The notes under the pieces are model-generated. The model was not told the origin of the DNA and searched no databases. It worked only from the letters and a program-made list of their open reading frames with translations. Below are positions 5,147 through 13,933 of a DNA stretch of 21,719 bases, piece by piece. How positions within the stretch are numbered: position 1 is the stretch's first letter; every line of letters begins with the position of its first letter. The translations under genes and the position numbers were made by a program. Origin of the DNA: Ruminococcus sp. CAG:254 (GTDB lineage Bacteria > Bacillota > Clostridia > Oscillospirales > Ruminococcaceae); the NCBI GenBank assembly GCA_000433635.1, contig HF997975.1:179924-201642 (forward strand), in the 5' to 3' direction.

Positions 5147-7753
5147 ATGGCAAACAAATCCCCCTATCAACAACCCCTGAACGACCTGTATGCGGCGTAT
5201 CACTCCGGACGAGAGGGTCTGAGTACCGCACAGGCAAACCAAAACCGGGAACAGTTCGGTAAAAATCAGCTGGCACAGAAAAAGAAGAAGCCAGTCTGGA
5301 TGATTTTTCTCGAACAGTTCAAAGATTTTCTGGTTATTATCCTGATTATTGCTGCTATTATCTCTGCAATTACCGGAGAACTGGAAAGCACCATTGTCAT
5401 TCTGGTTGTCATCACCATGAATGCGATTTTGGGCACCGTGCAGACGGTCAAAGCGGAAAAATCGCTGGACAATTTGAAATCGCTGTCTGCTCCGCATGCA
5501 AAAGTTCTGCGAGATGGTACAACGGTTTTGCTCCCAGCAGCAGAATTGGTTGTTGGCGATGTCATTTTGCTAGAGGCTGGCGACCAAGTTCCGGCAGATG
5601 CCCGTATTTTAGAGGCTGCATCGTTGCAGACCAATGAAAGTGCGTTAACGGGTGAAAGCACCAACGTAGAAAAAGAATGTTGTGAGATTCCGCAGGAAGT
5701 TCCGTTGGGCGACCGGAAGAATATGGTTTATTCCGGCGGTTTTGTCACCTATGGACGGGGTGTCTGTCTGGTCACGAATGTGGGCATGGAAACAGAAGTC
5801 GGAAAGATTGCAGCATTGATGCAGAACGCTTCGGAACGCAGAACGCCTTTACAGCGGACACTTGACCAGTTCGGCCAGAAACTGTCGATTGCAATTTTGG
5901 TCATTAGTGCGATTGTATTTCTGTTGGAATTGTTCCGTGTCGATGTTCTGAACTTCGACAGCATTATGAATGCTCTGATGTTTGCGATTGCTCTGGCAGT
6001 TGCAGCCATTCCGGAAGCCCTCAGTTCCATTGTTACCATTGTGCTTTCGTTCGGAACACAGAAGATGGCAAAAGAACACGCCATCATGCGAAAGTTGCAG
6101 GCAGTCGAGGGATTAGGCTCTGTTTCTGTTATTTGTTCGGATAAAACCGGAACACTGACCCAGAATAAAATGACCGTTCGGAAAATCGTTGCCCATGGAC
6201 ACAGCGTTGCAGAAGAAGATGTGAATCTGGAAAACGATGATGAAAAGTGGTTGATTATCGCATCTGTTCTGTGTAGTGATGCAACCTGTCAGGGAGAAAC
6301 CGAAATTGGTGACCCCACAGAAACAGCATTGATTCGCTTTTCTCAGAAAAACGGCATGCAGGCAGAAGACCTCCGCAGCCAGTATCCCCGTCTTGCAGAA
6401 ATTCCGTTTGATTCTGACCGAAAATTGATGTCCACCTTGAACCAGACCCCACATGGAAAGATTCTCTTCACAAAGGGTGCAGCAGATGTTCTGACAGAAC
6501 GGATGCTGATTACTACAGAAGAAAAGGAAAAGATTCACAAGCAAGTGGAAGCCCTCTCCAAACAGGGGCTGCGGTTGCTCTGCTTTGCAGGAAAGCCATT
6601 CGATGGCGATACTATCTCGCTGGAAGACGAAACAGACTTGCAATATATGGGCTTGATTGCCATGATGGATCCGCCACGTCCGGAATCAGCGGAGGCAGTT
6701 GCAGCTTGTAAAGAAGCAGGCATCAAACCAGTTATGATTACAGGTGACCATGTTGTAACCGCTGCGGCGATTGCAAAGGAAATCGGCATTTTACAGCAGG
6801 ATACCGAAGCCGTTGAAGGTGCGGTGCTGGATGCCTATACGGATGAACAGCTGGTGGACTTTGTCAAGGATAAGTCGGTTTATGCCCGTGTTACTCCAGA
6901 ACACAAAATCCGGATTGTACGGGCTTGGCAGGCTCGAAATTGTATGGTTGCCATGACAGGGGATGGCGTAAACGATGCTCCGGCACTGAAACAGGCAGAT
7001 GTCGGCGTAGCAATGGGCATTACCGGAACGGAAGTTTCCAAAGATGCTGCGGCAATGGTTCTGACAGACGATAACTTTGCAACGATTGTTAAGGCAATTG
7101 AAAACGGTAGAAACCTCTATGAAAATATCAAGCGTGCCATTTTATTCCTGCTCTCTGGTAACTTGGCAGGAATTCTGGTCGTGTTGGCTTGTGCTCTTGC
7201 TGGACTGGGACAGCCGTTTGCAGCGATTCACCTGCTCTTTATCAACCTCTTGACGGACTCTTTGCCGGCAATCGGCTTGGGCTTAGAACCGCATCAGGCA
7301 AGCGTTATGCGGAAAAAGCCCCGTCCTGCAAATGAATCCATTCTGACAAAACCATTCTTGATTTCTGTGGGATATTCCGGCTTGATTATCGGAATTATGA
7401 CTTTTCTTGCTTATGTGCTCGGCAGAAGTGAGGGTGGCGATTATCTGGGCATGACAATGGCGTTTGCAACACTCTGTATGTCCCGTCTGTGGCATGGCTT
7501 CAGCTGCAAGTCCGAAGAACCGGTGCTGTTCCGGAAGCAGATGATTAACAACCCATTTGGCTTGCTGGCATTCTTTGCCGGCATGATTTTAATCAATGCA
7601 GTTCTGTTAGTTCCGCCGTTGAAGAGCTTGTTCAGCATTGCCAGCCTGACTGGTTTGCAGTATGCATGGATTCACATTTTCAGCTTTGGTTCAATGATTC
7701 TGATTCAGATTGTGAAGTTTGTGAAATCTATGGTGCAGCGGTCTGCGTCATAA
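5147..7753 (+). CDS. P2-type cation-transporting ATPase, probable Mn2+ (or Ca2+) exporter
   Basis: An 868-aa P-type ATPase of the PMCA/SERCA/YoaB-like class. Seen: actuator motif TGES (168-171), M4 motif PEAL (289-292), phosphorylation site DKTGTLT with D332, TGD (532-534) and hinge TGDGVNDAP (604-612). Hydrophobic pairs at about 55-100 and 245-300, plus six C-terminal segments, give the usual ten-helix plan. An N-terminal cation-ATPase domain begins at SPYQQPLNDLYAAY. ATP-driven export across the cytoplasmic membrane is the family role. The Mn2+ riboswitch upstream argues for manganese detoxification as in Lactococcus YoaB, but close homologues move Ca2+. ATG 5147 is chosen because AAAGGAAG lies 7 nt upstream; ATG 5129 has no ribosome-binding site. 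There is no clear terminator before the trp promoter. Confidence 0.93.
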   Translation: MANKSPYQQPLNDLYAAYHSGREGLSTAQANQNREQFGKNQLAQKKKKPVWMIFLEQFKDFLVIILIIAAIISAITGELESTIVILVVITMNAILGTVQTVKAEKSLDNLKSLSAPHAKVLRDGTTVLLPAAELVVGDVILLEAGDQVPADARILEAASLQTNESALTGESTNVEKECCEIPQEVPLGDRKNMVYSGGFVTYGRGVCLVTNVGMETEVGKIAALMQNASERRTPLQRTLDQFGQKLSIAILVISAIVFLLELFRVDVLNFDSIMNALMFAIALAVAAIPEALSSIVTIVLSFGTQKMAKEHAIMRKLQAVEGLGSVSVICSDKTGTLTQNKMTVRKIVAHGHSVAEEDVNLENDDEKWLIIASVLCSDATCQGETEIGDPTETALIRFSQKNGMQAEDLRSQYPRLAEIPFDSDRKLMSTLNQTPHGKILFTKGAADVLTERMLITTEEKEKIHKQVEALSKQGLRLLCFAGKPFDGDTISLEDETDLQYMGLIAMMDPPRPESAEAVAACKEAGIKPVMITGDHVVTAAAIAKEIGILQQDTEAVEGAVLDAYTDEQLVDFVKDKSVYARVTPEHKIRIVRAWQARNCMVAMTGDGVNDAPALKQADVGVAMGITGTEVSKDAAAMVLTDDNFATIVKAIENGRNLYENIKRAILFLLSGNLAGILVVLACALAGLGQPFAAIHLLFINLLTDSLPAIGLGLEPHQASVMRKKPRPANESILTKPFLISVGYSGLIIGIMTFLAYVLGRSEGGDYLGMTMAFATLCMSRLWHGFSCKSEEPVLFRKQMINNPFGLLAFFAGMILINAVLLVPPLKSLFSIASLTGLQYAWIHIFSFGSMILIQIVKFVKSMVQRSAS

Positions 7754-7792
7754 TGACATACGAACAAAAATGTAAAAAAATTATGAATCCTC

Positions 7793-7821
7793 TTGACAAA
7801 TCCGAACGAAGTGACTATAAT
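7793..7821 (+). promoter_or_regulatory. trpEp: Promoter of the trp operon
   Basis: TTGACA (7793-7798), a 17-bp spacer and TATAAT (7816-7821), a perfect consensus about 40 bp after the ATPase stop codon. The leader RNA should start near 7828. Confidence 0.88.
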
Positions 7822-7827
7822 AAAAGC

Positions 7828-8146
7828 ATCTTAAAATTCTTAGAGCAAAGGCAAGTAACCTGCTGAGCGGCAACAGAGAGAGTCAGGGATGGTGGGATCC
7901 TGATATGGAAGCGGTATGGTGAATGGATTTGTGAGAAGCACAGGGAATCCAAAATATTTGGTAGTAACTGTCGCCGTATGTCCTACGTTATCGGGACAAG
8001 AATATATCCGGTGGAAGTCCGGCGTATTCGGAAAGAGGGAAACAGCATTCCGGCAAAGTAGAATGATGTTTCTGAAATTGGGTGGCAACACGTTAAGGAT
8101 TTTACGCCTGACGTCCCATAGCAGTGGGATGTCAGGCGTTTTTTGT
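7828..8146 (+). ncRNA. T-box leader (tRNA-Trp sensing) of the trp operon
   Basis: The leader ahead of trpE has T-box hallmarks. An AGAGAG motif lies at 7875-7880 in the Stem I region, and the T-box GGGTGGCAACACG is at 8080-8092. The unpaired TGGC in the T-box can pair with a GCCA tRNA end; bacterial tRNA-Trp has discriminator G, so this fits Trp. A TGG specifier is available at 7917-7919 or 7924-7926 (also 7906-7908); I cannot fix which. The antiterminator is readable: GGG 8080-8082 with CCC 8115-8117, and ACG 8090-8092 with CGT 8112-8114. It competes with the terminator at 8104-8139. Uncharged tRNA-Trp should therefore switch the operon on. Confidence 0.9.
8104..8144 (+). terminator. T-box-controlled terminator of the trp leader
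   Basis: A 15-bp stem (8104-8118 with 8125-8139, one G-T pair), a 6-nt loop and a T run at 8139-8144. Its 5' arm contains the CGTCCC used by the antiterminator. Confidence 0.9.
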
Positions 8147-8234
8147 TTTTTCTGCATCTCCATCAAGGACAATCGTGATTTTGATTTGACAATATAGAAC
8201 AATATTCATCATTTTCTTATAAGGAGGAAAGCAT

Positions 8235-9701
8235 ATGCTTACACCATCATTGGAACAAGTGAAACAGCTTGCCAAACAGTATAATACCATTCCCGTTTTC
8301 TATGATTTCTCTGCGGACAATCAGACCCCCATCAATTTGTATCGGGCAATGTCTGAGGGTGCAAAGAATGCCTTTATTTTTGAGAGCGTGAACAACGGCG
8401 AACAGTGGGGACGGTATTCCTTTGTCGGAGCAAATCCGAAACAGGAAATTCAGATGCACAGCACAACGGCTTGCATTCTGGAAAGCAACCAGAAGAAAAC
8501 ATTCATGGTGGAACATCCCATTCTGTTCCTGAAAGAACGGATGGCACAATATTCCGCTCCGGTTTTGCCGGATGCACCGAATTTTACTGGCGGATTGATT
8601 GGCTATTTCGGATATGATACCGTGCGGTATATGGAAAAGACCTTGGTGAATGTTCCGGAAGATGACATTCACATGCCAGACTGCGATTTGTTCTTATATG
8701 AAGAACTGGTTGCTTATGACCACCTGAAACACAACGGGATTGTAATTCAGAATCTGCACACAGATGGCAACTTGGATGCCCAGTATGCAGCAGCTCTCTG
8801 GAGAGCCGAAGAACTGGCACAGAAGATTCGCACTTATAACCCAACACCAAAGCCAACCTTGAAAACAGGAACTGCCATCGTGCATTCCAACACGAGCAAG
8901 GATGCCTATATGGACATCGTTCGGCAGGCAAAGGAACACATTGTGAACGGTGATATTTTCCAGATTGTTCTTTCCCAGCGGTTTGAAATCCAGAATCCGC
9001 CGGATAGCTTTGATGTTTACCGGAAATTGCGGGTCAGCAATCCATCCCCGTATCTCTATTATTTCCATACACCAACTTATGATGTTGCCGGAGCTTCTCC
9101 GGAAATGCTGGCAAGCGTAAAGAATGGTACGATTCACAACCGTCCAATTGCCGGAACAAAGCCACGGGGTAAGACCAGAGAAGAAGATATGCAGAATGAA
9201 ACCGATTTGCTGGCAGATCCGAAGGAACGGGCAGAACATACGATGCTCGTTGACCTCGGAAGAAACGATGTCGGTAAGGTTTCTGAATTTGGCAGTGTTT
9301 CCGTAACTCGCTATATGGTAACAGAACGGGCATCCAAGGTCATGCATTTGGTTTCGGATGTAGAGGGAACACTGCGGAAAGACTTGACCGCTTTGGATGC
9401 ACTGATGGCAATTCTGCCAGCCGGAACACTTTCTGGTGCTCCAAAGGTACGGGCAATGGAACTGATTGACCAGTTTGAACCGAAAAAGCGTGGCTTGTAT
9501 GGCGGTACGGTTGGTTATCTCGGATTCAATGGCAATATGGATACCTGCATTGCGATTCGAACCGTGCTCTTTACCAATCAGAAAGCATATGTACAGGCAG
9601 GAGCTGGCATTGTAGCGGACTCTGTGCCGGAAAATGAATACTATGAAACCGTAAATAAAGCATTGGCAGTCATCAATGCCATTAAGGAGGCAGCACAATG
9701 A
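8235..9701 (+). CDS. trpE: Anthranilate synthase component I
   Basis: A 488-aa chorismate-binding subunit. It converts chorismate, with ammonia from TrpG, to anthranilate, the first step of tryptophan synthesis. The N-terminal half holds FIFESVNNGEQWGRYSF (near residues 38-54), the region of the Trp feedback site (the LLES-type motif reads FES here). The C-terminal chorismate-binding domain has ASPEML near 287, NRPIAGTKPRG at 302-312, MLVDLGRNDVGKV near 337, and AGTLSGAPKVRAMELID followed by YGGTVGYLGF. The start has AAGGAGG 8 nt upstream. The stop overlaps the start of trpGD by 4 bp (ATGA), which couples the two halves of the enzyme. Expression is under the T-box leader. Length and motifs are ordinary for TrpE. 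Confidence 0.96.
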   Translation: MLTPSLEQVKQLAKQYNTIPVFYDFSADNQTPINLYRAMSEGAKNAFIFESVNNGEQWGRYSFVGANPKQEIQMHSTTACILESNQKKTFMVEHPILFLKERMAQYSAPVLPDAPNFTGGLIGYFGYDTVRYMEKTLVNVPEDDIHMPDCDLFLYEELVAYDHLKHNGIVIQNLHTDGNLDAQYAAALWRAEELAQKIRTYNPTPKPTLKTGTAIVHSNTSKDAYMDIVRQAKEHIVNGDIFQIVLSQRFEIQNPPDSFDVYRKLRVSNPSPYLYYFHTPTYDVAGASPEMLASVKNGTIHNRPIAGTKPRGKTREEDMQNETDLLADPKERAEHTMLVDLGRNDVGKVSEFGSVSVTRYMVTERASKVMHLVSDVEGTLRKDLTALDALMAILPAGTLSGAPKVRAMELIDQFEPKKRGLYGGTVGYLGFNGNMDTCIAIRTVLFTNQKAYVQAGAGIVADSVPENEYYETVNKALAVINAIKEAAQ

Positions 9702-11332
9702 TTCTGTTTTTGGATAATTATGATTCTTTCACTTACAACCTGTATCAGTATATCGGGGAATTGTATCCGGATATTCAGGTAGTTCGGAACGATGAAATCA
9801 CATTGGAAGAAATCGAAGCCATGCATCCGGATGCACTCTTGATTTCTCCAGGGCCGGGCTATCCGAAAGATGCGGGTATCTCGATTCCAGCGATTCAGAA
9901 GTTTGCCGGAAAAATGCCGATTCTGGGCATCTGTTTGGGACATCAGGCAATTGCAGAGGCATTCGGCGGAAAGATTGTCAAGGCAGAACACCTCATGCAC
10001 GGCAAAGCAAGCAACATTGCAATTGACAATCAGTCGGTTCTGTTTGCAGGGCTGCCGCAGGTGATTGCTTGCGGTCGCTATCATTCCCTGATTGTGGAAG
10101 AAGCATCGCTGCCATCTTGCCTGCGTATCACCGCACGGGATGAAAATGGACAGATTATGGCACTGGAACATACAAAGTTCCCGATTTACGGCTTGCAGTT
10201 CCATCCGGAATCCATTTTGTCGGAAGACGGAAAGGAAATCCTGATTCGATTCTTGAACCTGCTGCCGGGCGTTTCGATTCCGACCAAGCAGCAGACACCG
10301 CAGCAGCCGAAGAAAGCTTTGCTCCCGTATGCAGAAAAGGTTCTGAACGGCGGAAATCTGACCGAAACCGAAGCCATGGAAGCCATGGATTTGATTATGA
10401 GCAATGCGGCAACCGATATTCAGATTGCAGAATTTCTCACTGCTCTGCGAATGAAGGGTGAAACCATTGAAGAAATCACTGGATTTGCAAAGGGCATGCG
10501 GGCAAAGGCAAAGACCGTTCCCAATTGCAAGGATGCAATTGATATTGTCGGCACGGGCGGCGACTGCTCGAACTCGTTCAACATTTCCACAACGTCTGCG
10601 TTTATCATTGCAGCAGCTGGGGCGAAGGTTGCCAAGCACGGCAACCGCAGCGTGTCCAGTAAGAGCGGTGCAGCGGATGTGTTGGAACGGCTCGGTGTAA
10701 AAATTCAGACCACACCGGAACAGGCTGCCAACTGCATTCACGAAATCGGCATTTCATTCCTGTTTGCACAGAGTTATCACGGTTCGATGAAATATGTTGC
10801 CAAGGCAAGAAAAGAAATGGGAACACGTACCGTATTCAATATTTTAGGGCCGCTTGCAAACCCGGCTGAAACCGATTATATTTTGCTGGGCGTTTATAGC
10901 GATGACTTGATTCCGGTGATGGCAAAGGTACTTTGTGGTCTGGGCATTCGTCATGCAATGGTCGTACACGGAGAAGATGGATTCGATGAAATTTCAATCT
11001 CCGCTCCGACAAAGGTTGCAGAAATCAAGGATGGCGGTATTTTTGAATACACCATCACACCGGAACAGTTCGGGTTGCCGCTGGCAGAAAAGGAAGAAGT
11101 TGTGGGTGGTTCGCCGGAAGAAAACGCACTGATTACACAAGGTATTTTGGATGGAACGATTCGGGATGCAAAGCGGAACATCGTTTTGCTGAATGCTGGC
11201 TGTGCTCTGTATGTGGTTGGTCAGGCTGGCAGTATCGGCGATGGAGTTGCACTGGCAGCAGAGATGATTGACAGCGGTGCAGCACTGGCAAAGTTAGAGG
11301 AACTCAAGCAGTTTACCAATGCTCTGGCATAA
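9698..11332 (+). CDS. trpGD: Bifunctional anthranilate synthase glutaminase / anthranilate phosphoribosyltransferase (TrpG-TrpD fusion)
   Basis: A 544-aa fusion. Residues 1-189 are the class I glutamine amidotransferase TrpG: oxyanion region PGPGYPKDAG (51-60), nucleophile C79 in GICLGHQ, and catalytic H169 and E171 in HPES. A Pro/Gln/Lys linker (about 190-207) leads to TrpD, the transferase that joins anthranilate to PRPP. TrpD has GTGGD (285-289) for the PRPP diphosphate, KHGNRSVSSKSG (313-324) and FNILGPLANP. The order is the same as in enterobacterial TrpD, and the fusion occurs in some Firmicutes. Start ATG 9698 overlaps the trpE stop and has AAGGAGG upstream. All catalytic residues I can check are present. 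Confidence 0.95.
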   Translation: MILFLDNYDSFTYNLYQYIGELYPDIQVVRNDEITLEEIEAMHPDALLISPGPGYPKDAGISIPAIQKFAGKMPILGICLGHQAIAEAFGGKIVKAEHLMHGKASNIAIDNQSVLFAGLPQVIACGRYHSLIVEEASLPSCLRITARDENGQIMALEHTKFPIYGLQFHPESILSEDGKEILIRFLNLLPGVSIPTKQQTPQQPKKALLPYAEKVLNGGNLTETEAMEAMDLIMSNAATDIQIAEFLTALRMKGETIEEITGFAKGMRAKAKTVPNCKDAIDIVGTGGDCSNSFNISTTSAFIIAAAGAKVAKHGNRSVSSKSGAADVLERLGVKIQTTPEQAANCIHEIGISFLFAQSYHGSMKYVAKARKEMGTRTVFNILGPLANPAETDYILLGVYSDDLIPVMAKVLCGLGIRHAMVVHGEDGFDEISISAPTKVAEIKDGGIFEYTITPEQFGLPLAEKEEVVGGSPEENALITQGILDGTIRDAKRNIVLLNAGCALYVVGQAGSIGDGVALAAEMIDSGAALAKLEELKQFTNALA

Positions 11333-11347
11333 GAAAGGAGCAGGCTT

Positions 11348-12127
11348 ATGATTTTAGATGAAATTGTTGGAAAACGGAAAGAACAGCTTGCACGGGAATT
11401 ACAGAGAACCGACCGGGAAACCATGCGGAAACTGGCATTGCGGACGGAACGGGAAGTATATTCATTTCCGGATGCTCTGAAAACCGGACGGCTTTCCATC
11501 ATTGCAGAAGTCAAGAAAGCGTCGCCCTCAAAGTCGGTTATCTGTGCAGACTTTCATCCGGTCGAGCAGGCAGCTGCTTATGAACGTGCCGGAGCAGATG
11601 CGATTTCCTGCCTGACCGAGGAACATTATTTTCAAGGCAGCAGCGACTATTTCCGGGCGATTCGAGAGGCAGTTTCCATTCCGATGCTGCGGAAAGATTT
11701 TATCATTGATACCTATCAAATTGATGAAGCACGGGTCATGGGAGCAGATGCTATTCTGTTGATTGCAGCCATTTTGGACGCTCCAACCATGCGGCATTTT
11801 TACGAATATGCAACGGAATTGGGACTGCATTGTCTGTTTGAAGCACACAATGAAGCGGAAATGGAGCAGGTGCTTGCTTGTGGTGCAAAAATCTGCGGCA
11901 TCAATAACCGCAACTTGAAAAATTTTGTGGTTGATTTAAAGACCACAGAACGACTGGCAGCAATGGTTCCGAAAGATTGCATTTTGGTTTCGGAAAGCGG
12001 CATGCAAACGCATGAAGATTTGGCAGCTGTCCGCAAATATGGAGCAGATGCGGTATTGATTGGAGAAACTTTAATGCGGAGCGGAGATGTTGCCGTTGCC
12101 ATGCAGCAGCTGCGGGAGAACTTATGA
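11348..12127 (+). CDS. trpC: Indole-3-glycerol phosphate synthase
   Basis: A 259-aa (βα)8-barrel enzyme that closes the indole ring from carboxyphenylaminodeoxyribulose 5-phosphate, losing CO2 and water. Family residues visible: E54 and K56 in AEVKKASPSK, K116 in LRKDFIID (the general-acid lysine), E165 in FEAH, N186 and N189 in GINNRNLKNF, and ESG (216-218) at the phosphate site. It starts 15 nt after the trpGD stop with AAAGGAG 7 nt upstream. The stop overlaps the trpF start (ATGA). It is monofunctional, not fused to TrpF as in E. coli. Confidence 0.96.
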   Translation: MILDEIVGKRKEQLARELQRTDRETMRKLALRTEREVYSFPDALKTGRLSIIAEVKKASPSKSVICADFHPVEQAAAYERAGADAISCLTEEHYFQGSSDYFRAIREAVSIPMLRKDFIIDTYQIDEARVMGADAILLIAAILDAPTMRHFYEYATELGLHCLFEAHNEAEMEQVLACGAKICGINNRNLKNFVVDLKTTERLAAMVPKDCILVSESGMQTHEDLAAVRKYGADAVLIGETLMRSGDVAVAMQQLRENL

Positions 12128-12741
12128 AGATTAAGTTTTGTGGAATCCGGCGGTTGGAGGATGTTACAGCCGTGAACCTCTGCCAGCCGGATTATATGGG
12201 TATGATTTTAAGCGGTGGTTTTCGCCGGAGCATTTCTCAGGAGCAGGCACAACGCTTGGTGCAGGAAAAATCGGCTGCAATTGCAGCGGTTGGGGTATTC
12301 GTAAATGAATCATCAGAAACCATTTGCCATATGGCGGAGCAGTTGCACTTGCAAGTGATTCAATTGCATGGCAATGAATCGGCAGAGCAGATTCAAACCT
12401 TGCAGCAGAAAACCGGCTTGCCAGTTTGGAAAGCCCTTCGCATTGGCACGCTGGAAGAACTTGAAGCCGCCGGAACAAATCCGGCAGATTGCCTGATTCT
12501 AGAGGGAAAGACGGGTGCAGGGATTGGCGGAACAGGTGTTTGTGCAGACTGGGAGCTGCTCGCCCGACACAGCTGGAATCGTCCGTTTTTTTTGGCAGGT
12601 GGGTTGCAACCGGAAAATGTTTTGGAGGCAATTGCAACGGTTTCTCCCACGGGCGTGGACTTTTCCAGCGGCATTGAAGAGGATGGCGTAAAATCACTGA
12701 GAAGAATGAAACAATTGATGACATTGATACGAGGAGCGTAG
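12124..12741 (+). CDS. trpF: Phosphoribosylanthranilate isomerase
   Basis: A 205-aa single-domain (βα)8 barrel that isomerises phosphoribosylanthranilate to CdRP. Catalytic C6 is in KFCGI, the QLHG strand is at 80-83, and the phosphate-binding ends are FLAGGLQPENV (156-166) and GVDFSSGIE (177-185). At the general-acid position, where characterised enzymes have Asp (LLD in Thermotoga and E. coli), this protein appears to have Glu (E127 in CLILEGK); this depends on a by-eye alignment. It overlaps trpC by 4 bp, and trpB begins 4 nt after its stop. The family call is secure through the Cys, phosphate motifs and operon position. Confidence 0.94.
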   Translation: MKIKFCGIRRLEDVTAVNLCQPDYMGMILSGGFRRSISQEQAQRLVQEKSAAIAAVGVFVNESSETICHMAEQLHLQVIQLHGNESAEQIQTLQQKTGLPVWKALRIGTLEELEAAGTNPADCLILEGKTGAGIGGTGVCADWELLARHSWNRPFFLAGGLQPENVLEAIATVSPTGVDFSSGIEEDGVKSLRRMKQLMTLIRGA

Positions 12742-12745
12742 AATT

Positions 12746-13933
12746 ATGGGTAAAGTAGGAAGATATGGAATGTTCGGCGGACAGTATGTTCCCGAAACAG
12801 TCATGAATGCGGTACACGAATTGGAAGCCGCCTATGAAGAAGCAAAGGCAGACCCGACTTTCTGGGAAGAATACCGCACACTCTGTCGGGATTATGCAAA
12901 CCGTCCATCCCTGCTGTATTATGCAGAACGGATGACAAAGGACTTGGGCGGCTGCAAAATCTACCTGAAGCGAGAAGATTTGAACCACACGGGTGCACAC
13001 AAAATCAATAACGTATTGGGTCAGATTCTGCTGGCAAAGCGGATGGGCAAAAAGCGGATTATTGCGGAAACCGGTGCTGGTCAGCACGGTGTTGCAACAG
13101 CAACCGCTTGTGCCCTGTTTGACTTGGAATGCGAAGTCTTCATGGGGAAAGAGGACGTAGAACGGCAGAAGCTGAACGCTTACCGGATGGAACTGTTGGG
13201 GGCAAAGGTTCGCAGCGTTGACAACGGAACGGGTACGCTGAAAGATGCCATCAACGAAGCAATGCGGGATTGGGTCACCAACATTGACACCACTTATTAT
13301 TTGATTGGCTCGGTAATGGGGCCGCATCCGTATCCGATGATGGTTCGGGACTTCCAGAAGATTATTGGCGAAGAAGCAAAGCAGCAGTTACAGGAAAAAG
13401 AAGGCGTGTTGCCGGATTGTGTCGTTGCCTGCGTTGGCGGCGGCTCGAATGCCATGGGCATGTTCTATGATTTCATCCCGAATGAAAGCGTTCGGCTGGT
13501 CGGTGCAGAAGCTGCCGGAAAGGGCGTGGATACTGCTCTGCACGCTGCAACGATTGCAAAGGGCAAGCTGGGAATCTTCCACGGCATGAAGTCCTACTTC
13601 CTGCAAAATGATGAAGGACAGATTGCACCGGTATTTTCGATTTCTGCCGGTCTGGATTATCCGGGCATCGGGCCAGAGCACGCAAATCTTTATCAAACCG
13701 GACGGGCAGACTATGTTGCCATTACGGACGAAGAAGCTGTTCAGGCGTTGGAATATCTGTCGAAAAAAGAAGGTGTTATTCCGGCAATTGAATCAGCACA
13801 CGCTGTTGCAGCTGCAATGAAGATTGCACCGACTATGAGAAAAGACCAAATTATGATTATCTGCCTGTCCGGTCGTGGGGACAAGGATATGCAGCAAATC
13901 GCACAATACAGAGGAGTGAAGATTGATGACTGA
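12746..13933 (+). CDS. trpB: Tryptophan synthase beta subunit
   Basis: A 395-aa PLP enzyme, TrpB1 type, which condenses indole with serine to tryptophan. It begins with the typical GRYGMFGGQYVPET. The PLP lysine is K86 in HTGAHKINN, the catalytic Glu is E107 in AETGAGQHG, and the phosphate loop is GGGSNAMG. The COMM region and the C-terminal CLSGRGDKDM are present. A GAGGAGCG ribosome-binding site lies upstream, inside the end of trpF. Its stop overlaps the start of trpA by 8 bp, fitting assembly of an alpha2-beta2 complex that channels indole. Length is normal. Confidence 0.97.
   Translation: MGKVGRYGMFGGQYVPETVMNAVHELEAAYEEAKADPTFWEEYRTLCRDYANRPSLLYYAERMTKDLGGCKIYLKREDLNHTGAHKINNVLGQILLAKRMGKKRIIAETGAGQHGVATATACALFDLECEVFMGKEDVERQKLNAYRMELLGAKVRSVDNGTGTLKDAINEAMRDWVTNIDTTYYLIGSVMGPHPYPMMVRDFQKIIGEEAKQQLQEKEGVLPDCVVACVGGGSNAMGMFYDFIPNESVRLVGAEAAGKGVDTALHAATIAKGKLGIFHGMKSYFLQNDEGQIAPVFSISAGLDYPGIGPEHANLYQTGRADYVAITDEEAVQALEYLSKKEGVIPAIESAHAVAAAMKIAPTMRKDQIMIICLSGRGDKDMQQIAQYRGVKIDD

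Noticed and set aside
7916..8197. 93-codon frame inside the trp leader
   Set aside because: It runs through the T-box and terminator, has no ribosome-binding site, and is explained by the structured leader RNA.
8694..9698. A 334-codon open frame antisense to trpE
   Set aside because: No ribosome-binding site and no family motifs; it mirrors the codon bias of trpE, which is fully supported on the other strand.
9641..10741. A 366-codon open frame antisense to trpGD
   Set aside because: Cys/His/Asn-rich antisense translation without domain features; trpGD is certain on the + strand.
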